From NCBI RefSeq assembly GCF_900101595.1, contig NZ_FMYY01000005.1, forward strand, positions 62,001 through 126,000: a DNA stretch of 64,000 nucleotides, in the 5' to 3' direction. Under the pieces are notes generated by a model, which was given only the letters and a program-made list of their open reading frames with translations, was not told the origin of the DNA and did not search any database. The position numbers and the translations under genes are program-made. Origin of the DNA: Paenibacillus sp. cl123. Lineage in GTDB: Bacteria > Bacillota > Bacilli > Paenibacillales > NBRC-103111. Below are positions 1-8,229 of this stretch, in pieces (position 1 is the first letter of the stretch; every line of letters starts with the position of its first letter).

Positions 1-2
1 TG

Positions 3-236
3 GCCGGCGTGCGGGTAGCGGTCGTGCTCGCGGTTGTGGGCGCGGTAGTCGGCGAGTTTATAGGGGGAAGCAAAGGGCTCGGGGCGCTGCTGATCGCGTC
101 GCAAGGGATGATGGATACGCCGCTCATGTTTGCGGTGCTGCTGCTGCTGACGGTGCTCGGCATGGCGTTGTATCAGCTCGTGCTGGCCGTCGAACGGATC
201 AAGCTTAGACCATATAAGAGGGAGAACGACCAATGA
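3..236 (+). CDS. ABC transporter permease, C-terminal part (5' end outside window)
   Basis: The reading frame is open from the first bases of the window and ends at 236, so only the last 77 or so residues of an integral membrane permease are present. The visible part contains the run GAVVGEFIGGSKGLG, typical of the C-terminal third of SsuC/TauC/ThiX-type binding-protein-dependent permeases (BPD_transp_1), followed by a transmembrane helix around window positions 120-190 and a short basic tail. The stop overlaps the start of the binding-protein gene (233) by 4 bases, so the two are translationally coupled. The ATPase is presumably upstream, outside the window. The substrate cannot be told from this fragment. 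Confidence 0.85.
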   Translation, partial: AGVRVAVVLAVVGAVVGEFIGGSKGLGALLIASQGMMDTPLMFAVLLLLTVLGMALYQLVLAVERIKLRPYKRENDQ

Positions 237-1288
237 ATAAGCCATCATGGACCATACCGGCGGCCCTGCTGCTCGCGGGGAGTCTGCTGCTGTCTGCATG
301 CGGGTCAGGCGCGGCAACGAAGGGAATGGAGAAAGAAGGACCGGGAGGAGCGGCTGCGCCAGCCGCGCAAACTCAGAAGCTCGTCATGGCGAGCTGGAGC
401 AAGCCGATCGCCGAGCAGACGAATTTGTATCAGGCCGAGGCGCAAGGCTGGTTCAAGGAGAAGGGCATCGACTTTACCTTCGTGCCTGGCGCTGGCGGGG
501 GCGATGCGATCAAAAACATTTTGACGAAACAGGCGGATATTGCCTTCACTGACCCGGGATCGCTGTATTTCGCGCTGGAGAAAGGCGAGAAGCTGCGCGT
601 CATTTACAACATTTATCCGCAAAATGTATTCAACGTGGTATCGCTGAAGGAGAAGGGCATCCGTGAGCCAAAGGATCTGAAAGGGAAAAAAATCGGCGTA
701 TACAGTCTGGCCAGCGGAACCCGGCATAATCTGCTTGTGCTGCTGCATCAGGCGGGATTGTCGGAGAAGGACGTCACGATTATCGAGACGGGGGTGTCGA
801 ATTTCGCTCCGCTGATTCAAGGCCAGGTTGATGCGACCGCTGCGACGGATACGGGGCTGGCCGATGCGAAGCTGAAGGGGCTGGGCGAGGTGAACGAGCT
901 GCGGGTGGCCGATTCGTTGAATGTGCCGAGCGATGTGTTTGTCGTAACGGAGGAGACGTTGACCCAGAAGAAGGAGCTGCTGAAAAGCTTCCTGGCTGTA
1001 TACAAGCGCAGCGCCCAGTGGATGATCGACAAGCCGGAGGAGGCGGCGGCCGTGGCTGTTGCCAAAGCGATCGACGGGCAGGACAAAGCTCGCAATAGGG
1101 AAGTGATCAAGCTGCGCAATGCCTCGGCGCTGACGCCGGGCGGACAGCCGCTCGGTACGCTGGATGCGGCTTTGCTGCAGCAGGGGGCCGACTTGTACAA
1201 GCGGCTGGGGCTGATCCAGAAGGACTTGAGTCTAAAGGATATCGTGACCAATGAGCTGTTGCCCATAGAGGAAGGCGCGAAGAAATAA
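233..1288 (+). CDS. ABC transporter substrate-binding lipoprotein, NMT1/SsuA/THI5 type
   Basis: This is a 351-residue extracytoplasmic solute receptor. The N-terminus has a lipoprotein signal with lipobox LLSAC (Cys about residue 23), then a low-complexity linker. The mature part shows the NMT1/THI5-like pattern: a W near its start, EAQGWFKEKGIDFTF, a GGGDAIKNI run and QADIAFTDPGSL. Members of this superfamily bind sulfonates, nitrate/bicarbonate, or the thiamine pyrimidine precursor. A thiazole kinase lies about 4 kb downstream, so a thiamine-precursor role is possible, but the genes directly following are luxE- and luxC-like and the substrate is unproven. Start ATG 233 overlaps the permease stop and follows a GGGAGA ribosome binding site. 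Confidence 0.9.
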   Translation: MNKPSWTIPAALLLAGSLLLSACGSGAATKGMEKEGPGGAAAPAAQTQKLVMASWSKPIAEQTNLYQAEAQGWFKEKGIDFTFVPGAGGGDAIKNILTKQADIAFTDPGSLYFALEKGEKLRVIYNIYPQNVFNVVSLKEKGIREPKDLKGKKIGVYSLASGTRHNLLVLLHQAGLSEKDVTIIETGVSNFAPLIQGQVDATAATDTGLADAKLKGLGEVNELRVADSLNVPSDVFVVTEETLTQKKELLKSFLAVYKRSAQWMIDKPEEAAAVAVAKAIDGQDKARNREVIKLRNASALTPGGQPLGTLDAALLQQGADLYKRLGLIQKDLSLKDIVTNELLPIEEGAKK

Positions 1289-1361
1289 CCCGGGCTGCTG
1301 AAAAGTTCAGGAGGCAAGCAGGCGAGAGAGGAAGGCAAGGGAGTACTAACCTGCTCGCCGA

Positions 1362-1405
1362 CTAACCGACTTGACCGGCTTAACCGACTTAACCGACTTA
1401 ACCGA
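1362..1405 (+). repeat. 9-bp tandem repeat upstream of the luxE-like gene
   Basis: Five consecutive units of cttaaccga: an 8-bp partial unit at 1362-1369, a variant cttgaccgg at 1370-1378, and three perfect copies at 1379-1387, 1388-1396 and 1397-1405, ending about 30 bp before the luxE-like start. It lies in the 146-bp gap after the binding-protein gene. It may be a regulator-binding array or a simple replication-slippage tract; the spacing is just under one helical turn. Confidence 0.9.
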
Positions 1406-1434
1406 CCTAAAGAGAAAGGATGTGACAGCAGGCG

Positions 1435-2583
1435 ATGAGAACGGAATCCCGGGAACTCGTGGAGCATGTGCTTGCTTATATAGATCGTTATAAAGAAACG
1501 GATATGGCGGGCGGAGCTCCTGAAGCACTCGAAGCGGATGCCGGGTTTAACCGACTGGCGCTGGAGGTATTCGCCTATCAGTTCAAACATATTCCCGCTT
1601 ACCGCAAATATTGCCAGGCGAGGCGCAAGTCGCCGCTGACGGTGCGCAGCTGGACGGAGATTCCTCCGCTGCCGATTCAGGCGTTCAAGGAGCTGACCTT
1701 GTCCTGCGAGCCTGTGGAGGAAGCGCAGGCTGTGTTTATGACCAGCGGCACGACGCAGGCAGACAAGCGGGGCAAAAACTACCATCCGACGCTGGAAGTA
1801 TGGGATGCTTCGATGGCCCCTCCGTTCAAGCGCTATGTGCTGCCGGACCGTGAACGAATGACGATCTTCGTCCTGTCGCCGGCCGAGGACGTGAATCGGA
1901 ACAGCTCGTTGTCCCGGTATTTGTCCAGGTCGGTCGAACTGTTCGGAGAGCCGGACAGCCGGTTGTTCTTCTCGCCGGAGAGGGGCATAGACCTGCAGGA
2001 GGTGCTGGCTGCGCTGCAGCGGCGGGAAGCGGAAGGCCGGCCCGTGCTGCTGATGGGCGCCACCTTCGCATTTGTCCACCTGCTGGACGCTTGCGAAGAG
2101 CAAGGCATTCATATCCGGCTGCCCGAAGGAAGCCGGCTGTTCGATACCGGCGGACTGAAAGGACAGGCGCGCGAGGTTACGCCGGAGGAGCTGTACGCTC
2201 ATATAGAGCGGCATCTGGGTGTGAAGCGCGAGGATTGCGTGAATATGTACGGGATGACGGAGCTCAGCTCGCAGCTGTATGACCGCCATATTCGCAGCCG
2301 GTCGCTGCAAGAAAAGCCGGGACATGAGCATGAGAAGGCCGGAGGTCCTTGGATCAGGACGCTTGTCCTGGACCCCGATACCTTGAAGCCTGTAGCCGAT
2401 GGAGAACCAGGAGTGCTGGCTCACTTCGATCTGGCCAACTGGAACTCCTCGCTTGCCATTCTGACCGAGGATCTGGGTTACCGGACGGAGCGGGGACTGG
2501 TGCTGCTCGGCCGCATCCAGGGCTCGGAGGCGCGGGGCTGCTCCATTGCCGTTGACCAACTGATGAATGCCAGTCGAAAGTAG
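1435..2583 (+). CDS. LuxE-like acyl-protein synthetase / long-chain-fatty-acid ligase
   Basis: This 382-residue protein belongs to the LuxE/PaaK adenylate-forming family. LuxE activates a fatty acid with ATP, takes the acyl group onto a C-terminal Cys and passes it to the LuxC reductase. Visible here are the nucleotide-binding run MTSGTTQ (about residue 100), NMYGMTELSSQLYD (about 270) and, close to the end, ARGCSIAV with Cys369, which sits where LuxE enzymes have their acyl-accepting Cys. The luxC-like gene starts on the base after the stop. No luxD, luxA or luxB homologue lies in the window, so bioluminescence is not implied; an aldehyde-forming fatty acid reductase is. The start is the ATG at 1435; the nearest AGGA (about 1417) is rather distant. 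Confidence 0.88.
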   Translation: MRTESRELVEHVLAYIDRYKETDMAGGAPEALEADAGFNRLALEVFAYQFKHIPAYRKYCQARRKSPLTVRSWTEIPPLPIQAFKELTLSCEPVEEAQAVFMTSGTTQADKRGKNYHPTLEVWDASMAPPFKRYVLPDRERMTIFVLSPAEDVNRNSSLSRYLSRSVELFGEPDSRLFFSPERGIDLQEVLAALQRREAEGRPVLLMGATFAFVHLLDACEEQGIHIRLPEGSRLFDTGGLKGQAREVTPEELYAHIERHLGVKREDCVNMYGMTELSSQLYDRHIRSRSLQEKPGHEHEKAGGPWIRTLVLDPDTLKPVADGEPGVLAHFDLANWNSSLAILTEDLGYRTERGLVLLGRIQGSEARGCSIAVDQLMNASRK

Positions 2584-4137
2584 GTGGCCCGCATAGCTGA
2601 GCAATATGACAAACAAGCCCCCTCGAGCCGGTCAGACGGAAAGTCCGGCCCTGCCGGGCACGCCGCCAATGCGGTGGCTGCATCCGGGGCTGTCCTGGAA
2701 GCCTGCCTTCTGCCGCGCGGGCTGGAGCCGGAGCAGTGGACCGAGCGGAAGCTTGAAGGCCCGGCGGGGACGCTCGTGCTGAAGCTGCCGGTGCTTTCGC
2801 CGGAGCTGCTCGGACAGATCGCCCGGGAGGTGGCCGCTCGCCGGGAAGCTTATTTGGCCGGACTGCGCACGGAGCGGATCGTGGAGCTGCTGGACCGGGC
2901 TGTCGCCCGCTGGCTGGACCCCGCTTACGAGCTGCGGCTGCTGGCCGAGACCTGGCTGCCGGTTATGACAGGCTATGATGGCGAGATGATCCGGCTGGAG
3001 CTGAAGCGTTTTTTTCGCACGTTCCGCCGGAAGGAGCTGCTGCGGTTCCTGGACGAAGAATTCGACGCGGCCGGGGTGCTGGACGAATTCCGTCCGCGCA
3101 AGCACGGAGGGATGAGCCGGGCCTATGGACCGGAGCTTATTTTCCACGTGTTCTCCGGCAATGTGCCGGGACTTCCGGTGTGGAGTCTGATCATGGGGCT
3201 GCTGCTCAAGTCGGCCGCCATCGGCAAAACGTCCTCGGCCGAGCCGCTTATGGCGGTGCTGTTCGCGCGAACGCTTGCCGAGATCGATGAGGAGCTGGCC
3301 GATTGCCTCGCCATCCTGCCGTGGAAGGGCGGCAGCGAGGAACTGGAGCAACCCCTGCTGGAGGCGGCGGATGCGGTTGTCGTCTACGGTTCGCAGCGGA
3401 CTGTGGAGCAGCTGCGCAGCCGTACGCCTGCCGGGCGGACATTTCTCAGCTACGGGCACAAGATCAGCTTCGCGATGATCGGACGCGAGGCACTGTCGGC
3501 GGACCGGTTCCGCGAGACGGCGAGAAAGCTGGCCGAGGATGCCTCGGTGTATGATCAGCAGGGCTGCCTGGCCCCTCATGGGGTATTTGTGGAAGAAGGC
3601 GGGGCCGTCTCTGCCCGACAGTTCGCACAGCTTGTTGCGGCCGAGATGGAGCATTACCAGCAGAAGAAGCCGCGGGCCGTGCTTACCGAAGCGGAGGCCA
3701 CCGCGATCCGGCTGGTCCGGCAGCGTATGGAGCTGCGGGGGCTGCAGGGGGAGCCGATCTCGGTGTATGCGAGCGCCGGGGGGACGGAGTGGACTGTGAT
3801 CTATCACGGGGCTGCCGGCTTTGAAGCGTCGCCGCTGAACCGGACGCTTCATGTTTTCGCTTGTGAGGAGCTGAGTCAGGCGGTCCGGCTGCTCCGGCCT
3901 TACCGCGATTATTTGCAGACGGCCGGCCTCGCGGTCGGTCCCGATCGTTTGGAGCGGACGGCTGCCATGCTCGGGAGCTGCGGCGTGACCCGGCTATGCG
4001 CCATCGGCCAGATGGCGCGTACGCCGGCAGGCTGGCATCATGACGGGCGGATGAACCTGCTCGATCTGGTGCGCTGGGTGGACCTGGAACGAAGCGCTGA
4101 GCTGGAGGCCGAGCGTTATGACCCGGACTTTGAGTAG
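2584..4137 (+). CDS. LuxC-like acyl-CoA/acyl-protein reductase (GTG start)
   Basis: This 517-residue protein matches the LuxC family of aldehyde-dehydrogenase-like reductases, which reduce enzyme-bound fatty acyl groups to aldehydes with NAD(P)H. Family-like stretches include YGPELIFHVFSGNVPGLPVWS near residue 180-200, an ALDH-type nucleotide-binding stretch with AAIGKTSSAEP, and DQQGCLAPHG with Cys328 as the probable acyl-accepting nucleophile. It begins with GTG immediately after the luxE-like stop (2581-2583), and the ribosome binding site must lie inside the upstream gene, so the two are coupled and probably form one complex. The first 50 residues are less conserved-looking, so an internal start cannot be excluded. 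Nothing obvious fills 4138-4311. Confidence 0.88.
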   Translation: MARIAEQYDKQAPSSRSDGKSGPAGHAANAVAASGAVLEACLLPRGLEPEQWTERKLEGPAGTLVLKLPVLSPELLGQIAREVAARREAYLAGLRTERIVELLDRAVARWLDPAYELRLLAETWLPVMTGYDGEMIRLELKRFFRTFRRKELLRFLDEEFDAAGVLDEFRPRKHGGMSRAYGPELIFHVFSGNVPGLPVWSLIMGLLLKSAAIGKTSSAEPLMAVLFARTLAEIDEELADCLAILPWKGGSEELEQPLLEAADAVVVYGSQRTVEQLRSRTPAGRTFLSYGHKISFAMIGREALSADRFRETARKLAEDASVYDQQGCLAPHGVFVEEGGAVSARQFAQLVAAEMEHYQQKKPRAVLTEAEATAIRLVRQRMELRGLQGEPISVYASAGGTEWTVIYHGAAGFEASPLNRTLHVFACEELSQAVRLLRPYRDYLQTAGLAVGPDRLERTAAMLGSCGVTRLCAIGQMARTPAGWHHDGRMNLLDLVRWVDLERSAELEAERYDPDFE

Positions 4138-4311
4138 CCAGTGACAGCTTTTTGCGGGGTGTGAAGAGGCGGAGCAAGCCTTATCCGCTAGAATCCGGCG
4201 CCATCCGCTCTCGCCCGTCTCGTCTAGGCGTTAGGGGCCGTCAGGCGTTTTTCTTAGAGAGCAAGCAACTATCTATCCCGATAAGACTCAGAGCAGGAAG
4301 GAGGAGGAAGC

Positions 4312-5079
4312 ATGGATTTTAGCGGCAAAGTCGTGCTGATCACAGGCTCCAGCCGCGGAATCGGCGCAGCCGTCGCGGAGGCTTTCGGTTCGCGCGGCGC
4401 CCAGGTTATTGTCAATTATATCCGCAACAAGGCGGCCGCCGAAGCGGTGGCGGAGCGTATCCGAGGGCAAGGCGGGGAAGCGGTCGCCCTTCAGGCGGAT
4501 GTAACCGATCCGCAAGCGGTGCAGGCCATGGTCAGCGAAGCGGAGGAGGCGTTCGGGCGGCTGGATGTGGTCGTTAACAACGCGCTTAGTCCGTACAGCT
4601 TCGATCCGAAGAGGCGTAAAACGGCATGGGAGATCGGCTGGAACGATTACCAGGAGCAGCTTGAGGGCAGCTTGGGCGGAGCGTTCCATGTCTGCCGAGC
4701 GGCTATCCCGCTGATGAAGGAGGGGGGCGGCGGGAGGATCGTCAATTTGGTCACCAACCTGATTGATTTCCCTGTCGTGCCCTATCACGACTATACGACA
4801 GCGAAGGCGGCGCTGCTTGGCTACAGCCGTAATCTGGCTGCGGAGCTGGGGGCGTTCGGCATAACGGTCAACTGTGTGGCCCCGGGACTGACCTCTCCTA
4901 CGGACTCGAGCCGGGAAACAAAAGAAGATACGAAAAATGCGATCATCGGGCTCACCCCGCTTGGCCGGCTGGCCTCTCCGAAAGATATCGCGGGGGCGGT
5001 GCTGTTTTTCGCTTCCGACTGGGCTGCATTCGTGACCGGGCAATGTCTGAATGTCGACGGCGGACTGGTCATGCGCTAG
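4312..5079 (+). CDS. SDR family oxidoreductase, FabG-like
   Basis: This 255-residue short-chain dehydrogenase has the cofactor motif TGSSRGIG at residues 11-18, the NNA-type motif after VVV (about residue 88), and the catalytic pair Tyr161 and Lys165 in YTTAKAAL. The C-terminal GQCLNVDGG is typical of classical SDRs. It probably oxidises or reduces a hydroxyl/carbonyl with NAD(P)H in the cytoplasm. It follows the luxC-like gene after 174 bp and has its own AGGAGGAGGAAG ribosome binding site. Its position suggests action on a product of the aldehyde-forming pair, for example aldehyde to alcohol or a beta-keto step, but that is inference. Confidence 0.88.
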   Translation: MDFSGKVVLITGSSRGIGAAVAEAFGSRGAQVIVNYIRNKAAAEAVAERIRGQGGEAVALQADVTDPQAVQAMVSEAEEAFGRLDVVVNNALSPYSFDPKRRKTAWEIGWNDYQEQLEGSLGGAFHVCRAAIPLMKEGGGGRIVNLVTNLIDFPVVPYHDYTTAKAALLGYSRNLAAELGAFGITVNCVAPGLTSPTDSSRETKEDTKNAIIGLTPLGRLASPKDIAGAVLFFASDWAAFVTGQCLNVDGGLVMR

Positions 5080-5169
5080 CGCGCTGCACGGTTGTCGGGA
5101 CGCTGGGGCCGGACAAAGCGGGAGGTCCCGCTGTCCAAACTTTTAACTTATCAGGGGGATGATCTGAGG

Positions 5170-5979
5170 ATGAGAATCGAAGCAAGCATCGACATGTTGA
5201 GCAAGCTGCGCGAACAGAAGCCGCTTGTCCACAATATTACGAATGTAGTCGTTACTAATTTTACGGCCAACGGTTTGCTGGCTCTGGGGGCATCGCCGGT
5301 CATGGCTTACGCTCATGAGGAAGTGGCCGATATGGCGAAAATAGCGGGGGCGCTGGTCGTCAATATGGGGACGCTGGATGAAGAGCTGGTGGAGTCCATC
5401 CTGATCGCGGGACGTTCGGCCAATGAGCATGGCGTCCCGGTTATTTTCGATCCGGTAGGCGCGGGGGCGACGCCTTATCGAACGGCGGCCGCCAAGCGCA
5501 TTCTGGAAGGCATACGCGTCTCCGTGCTCCGGGGCAATGCGGCCGAGATCGCCAATGTGATCGGCACGCAAACGGAGATCAAGGGAGTGGACGCCGGAAG
5601 CTCGACCGCAGCGGATGCATCCCTGCTTGCCCGGCAGGCGGCTTCCCTGCTTGGGATGGTCGTCGTCGTGACGGGAGCGGAGGACCATGCAAGCGACGGA
5701 CAGACGACGTACCGGATCAGCAACGGCACTCCGCTGCTGACGGCCGTCACGGGAACGGGCTGTCTGCTGACCAGCGTCATCGGAGCTTTCGCCGCTGTCG
5801 AGAAGAATATGCTGGCTGCAGCCGTCACGGCATTGACTTATTACGGCATCGCGGCGGAGCTGGCCGTCGAAATTTCCGGGCCGAACCATCCCGGCACGTT
5901 CCAGGTCGAATTCCTCAACAGGCTGCATACGACATCCTCCGAGGATTTGCGCTCGCGTGCCCTGATCAGCCGTATATAG
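5170..5979 (+). CDS. thiM: hydroxyethylthiazole kinase
   Basis: ThiM phosphorylates 4-methyl-5-(2-hydroxyethyl)thiazole, the thiazole salvage step of thiamine synthesis. The protein shows the family N-terminus [19 protein letters not shown], the middle motif [11 protein letters not shown], and [16 protein letters not shown], whose Cys198 takes the position of the catalytic Cys in the Bacillus subtilis enzyme. That numbering holds only if translation begins at ATG 5170 (MRIEAS), preceded by a GGGGGA site; an open extension back to 5092 looks non-coding. It follows the SDR by 90 bp in the same direction. No thiE or thiD is present in the window. Confidence 0.94.
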   Translation: MRIEASIDMLSKLREQKPLVHNITNVVVTNFTANGLLALGASPVMAYAHEEVADMAKIAGALVVNMGTLDEELVESILIAGRSANEHGVPVIFDPVGAGATPYRTAAAKRILEGIRVSVLRGNAAEIANVIGTQTEIKGVDAGSSTAADASLLARQAASLLGMVVVVTGAEDHASDGQTTYRISNGTPLLTAVTGTGCLLTSVIGAFAAVEKNMLAAAVTALTYYGIAAELAVEISGPNHPGTFQVEFLNRLHTTSSEDLRSRALISRI

Positions 5980-6047
5980 GGGAGTGCGTCGCTGGCTGCC
6001 GCGTGGTATGATCAGGGATAACTTGTATAGGTCTGGAGGCTGGGTCC

Positions 6048-6842
6048 ATGTCATCGTCTGCGTCATCATCAACTGCGTCTTCATCATCGTCCAGGAAGGA
6101 ATTGCTGCTGCTGGAGGAGCTGGCTGCCAATGCTTGGCCTGCTTACATCCAGCAGTCGTACGGAGACTGGAAGCTTCGTGCCACCTTCGGTGTAACAAGG
6201 CGAGCCAACAGCGTGCAAGCGATCGGAGCGATGCCGGAGGACGGCTGGCTGGCCGAGGTGGAGCGCTTCTACCGGAAGCGCGGCCTGCCGGTCTATATCC
6301 AGGTCAGCGACGTCTCGCCGGAAGGGCTGGATGAATGTCTGGCCGAAGCGGGGTATGAGCTTGAGCTGCCATGCTTCCTGATGACGGCCCAGGCGGACAA
6401 GCTGCTCGAGGCTGTCCGGCCGAACGATGAATCGGTTCAATTCGAGCTTGCCGAGCAGGCGGATGAACAGTGGCTGGACGAATTTCTGCGGCTGGAGGGC
6501 TTCGGCAAGGAGCGTTTGCGTGGCTATCGGCATATTTTCTCGGCCATCGGGCCGGACAAGGCATTCGCCCGGGTGCTGAAGCAAGGCGAGACAGCCGCGC
6601 TCGGGACGGTTGTAGCGGAGCGGGGCTACGCCGGAATCAGCAACATTATCGTAAGCTCCCGGCATCGTCGCCAAGGAATAGCGGAGCAGCTGCTGAGCAA
6701 GCTGGCCGCTTGGTCGCAAGAACACGGCGCGCGCAAGCTTTACTTGCAGGTGCTTAGAGACAATGCGCCGGCCGTGGGCTTGTACCGCAAGCTTGGATTC
6801 GAAGTTGTGTCGAGCCATCATTACCGGTTCCAACGGACTTGA
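6048..6842 (+). CDS. GNAT family N-acetyltransferase
   Basis: The protein has 264 residues. After a Ser/Ala-rich start (residues 1-16) it has a degenerate N-terminal half and a C-terminal GNAT core. The core has the beta4 strand YAGISNIIVSS, the acetyl-CoA loop RHRRQGIAEQLL (Q/RxxGxG/A type) and the beta5-alpha4 segment KLYLQVLRDNAPAVGLYRKLGFE. The substrate is unknown. The start ATG follows a TGGAGG site (6033-6038). It lies 68 bp after thiM in the same orientation, perhaps as the last gene of that unit, and an inverted repeat lies downstream. Confidence 0.88.
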   Translation: MSSSASSSTASSSSSRKELLLLEELAANAWPAYIQQSYGDWKLRATFGVTRRANSVQAIGAMPEDGWLAEVERFYRKRGLPVYIQVSDVSPEGLDECLAEAGYELELPCFLMTAQADKLLEAVRPNDESVQFELAEQADEQWLDEFLRLEGFGKERLRGYRHIFSAIGPDKAFARVLKQGETAALGTVVAERGYAGISNIIVSSRHRRQGIAEQLLSKLAAWSQEHGARKLYLQVLRDNAPAVGLYRKLGFEVVSSHHYRFQRT

Positions 6843-6920
6843 GTATTCCGCTCGTTAAGGGCGGGCAGTTTCGCGGTGTCCGGCCGGCTTGCCGCGAATG
6901 CCGTAACCCGCCGCGGCGCT

Positions 6921-6958
6921 CCTCGAACCGTTCGGATGAGAGAGAGAACGGTTCGAGG
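6921..6958. terminator. inverted repeat between convergent genes
   Basis: A perfect 12-bp stem (cctcgaaccgtt at 6921-6932, aacggttcgagg at 6947-6958) with a 14-nt loop lies between the convergent GNAT and unknown gene. There is no T-run on either side, so it is either a non-canonical bidirectional terminator or another palindromic element. Confidence 0.5.
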
Positions 6959-6970
6959 GGACGCACACCG

Positions 6971-7891
6971 TTAACGGGAATGCGTGATGAGAGGGCTCAG
7001 CCAGATGGCTGGGCCCCTCCGGCGTCCTGCCGAGGCCGCTGGCTGCGAGCCGGCGTGGCGTTCCCTGCCGGACTGCCGAGAGGCGCGAGTCCAGACTCGT
7101 TGGCCGGTCGTACCCGTCCGTGAAGCCGGAACGGACACCTTGTGCGAAGTGGCGCTCGCTATTGTCGAATAAGCTCCGGAGCCGCCTTTGCCGGAGAGCG
7201 ACGCCTGCCCGGAACGATGGCTTTTGGTCCGGCTGCTTTTAACGGGACGCGGAGCGGGTTCTTCAGGCTCCTGAGCGAGTGCTGCCGCTGCGTCGCCGAT
7301 AGCGAGCGTTTTTGTTTTCTGGTTATAGGCAAGCGGTACGGGAGCCCCGGGAGAAAGTCCGAGCTTTCCGCTGAGGAAAGCGGGCAGGCGCAATTCCTCG
7401 CTGATTTCGTTCTCGGGCACCACTAGCCGCGCTTTCATGCTTCCGGCGCCGCTTCTGACGGTAAGCACGGTACTGGAGGTCCAAGGGATGCCCAGCGCGG
7501 CAGCCAGGGCGGCCCCTACGACGATGCGCGGCTCGCGCTTGCGGTGCCGGTCGGTTTCCAGCACTGCCTGGCTGCGGCTGACGGTAATCCGCGTCAAGGT
7601 GAGGGTATCCTGCATCGAATTGTAGTCGGCCAGATACCGGCTTTTATCCTGAAGTCCCAAAGATTTGGCGGCGGCAGGATCAACTTCGAGATAAGGAAAT
7701 GCGCATTCATCTCCTTCGCCCCGGCGTATGCGGAGCTTTTGTTCCTTACTTCCGTTTTTCAAAGTGACGGAGGAGTCGTTCGGCACATCGCTGAGGCCGT
7801 AGGCCGCGCTGCTGAAGCATTCCAGAACAAGCGTCGCTTCGCCGCCAGGCTGATGATGGGTGACCGATATGTCCAGGATGTCTCTTCCCAT
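6971..7891 (-). CDS. unrecognised two-repeat protein with basic tail
   Basis: I do not recognise this 306-residue protein with certainty. Residues about 50-115 and 135-195 look like two copies of one domain: each has a lysine/arginine-containing strand, then an acidic-to-Leu/Pro strand, then an LGL turn, then a Tyr-Asn followed by TLxI (LGLQDKSRYLADYN...TLTL; LGLSPGAPVPLAYN...TLAIG). The pattern is distantly like the N-terminal beta-rich domain of YheC/YheD spore proteins or other double-psi-barrel folds, but no ATP-grasp follows. The last 100 residues are Ser/Arg/Gly-rich and low in complexity. That tail could be real or the result of an upstream frameshift. ATG 7891 has an AGAAAGGAAAG ribosome binding site. 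Confidence 0.6.
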   Translation of the reverse strand: MGRDILDISVTHHQPGGEATLVLECFSSAAYGLSDVPNDSSVTLKNGSKEQKLRIRRGEGDECAFPYLEVDPAAAKSLGLQDKSRYLADYNSMQDTLTLTRITVSRSQAVLETDRHRKREPRIVVGAALAAALGIPWTSSTVLTVRSGAGSMKARLVVPENEISEELRLPAFLSGKLGLSPGAPVPLAYNQKTKTLAIGDAAAALAQEPEEPAPRPVKSSRTKSHRSGQASLSGKGGSGAYSTIASATSHKVSVPASRTGTTGQRVWTRASRQSGRERHAGSQPAASAGRRRGPAIWLSPLITHSR

Positions 7892-8190
7892 AGTCGGTTC
7901 TTTCCTTTCTGCGCCAAGTCTGCATAGTTTCGCTTTACAACATATGTCATTTGCCCTCCGGGCGCTTGTATAAATGTCCCTGTCCTGCGCATAACGGGCG
8001 CTTTCTCTGCAGAAGGATCGATTGTATGCGCGGAAGAAGCCCGGAGGCTGCGCGAAAGCGGCACGAAAAACGACAAGGAAAAGACAAAGAAATCGACAAA
8101 GCAGGGAAGACAGGCGCGAACAGAGGAGGCACAGGCGATCCGGTCCCGTGAGTATCCTGCTGCGCGACTATCGTGAATCGGCCCGAAATC

Positions 8191-8199
8191 TGTTATGAT
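8191..8199 (+). promoter_or_regulatory. extended -10 promoter for the methionine aminopeptidase gene
   Basis: TGTTATGAT at 8191-8199 is an extended -10 element about 30 bp before the gene. No good -35 is seen. The rest of the 338-bp divergent gap (7892-8229) holds no convincing gene or repeat. Confidence 0.45.
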
Positions 8200-8229
8200 T
8201 CAACTAACAGCTAAGGGAGGCGTGCGAGC

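Noticed and set aside
817..2616. Long minus-strand open frame opposite the binding-protein and luxE-like genes
   Set aside because: GC-rich third positions keep the antisense frame open; it has no ribosome binding site or recognisable domain, and the plus-strand genes are clear. The same applies to long antisense frames at 18131-19711, 30002-31537 and 34778-36502.
1435..4137. Bioluminescence operon
   Set aside because: No luciferase (luxAB), luxD or flavin reductase gene is near the LuxC/LuxE-like pair.
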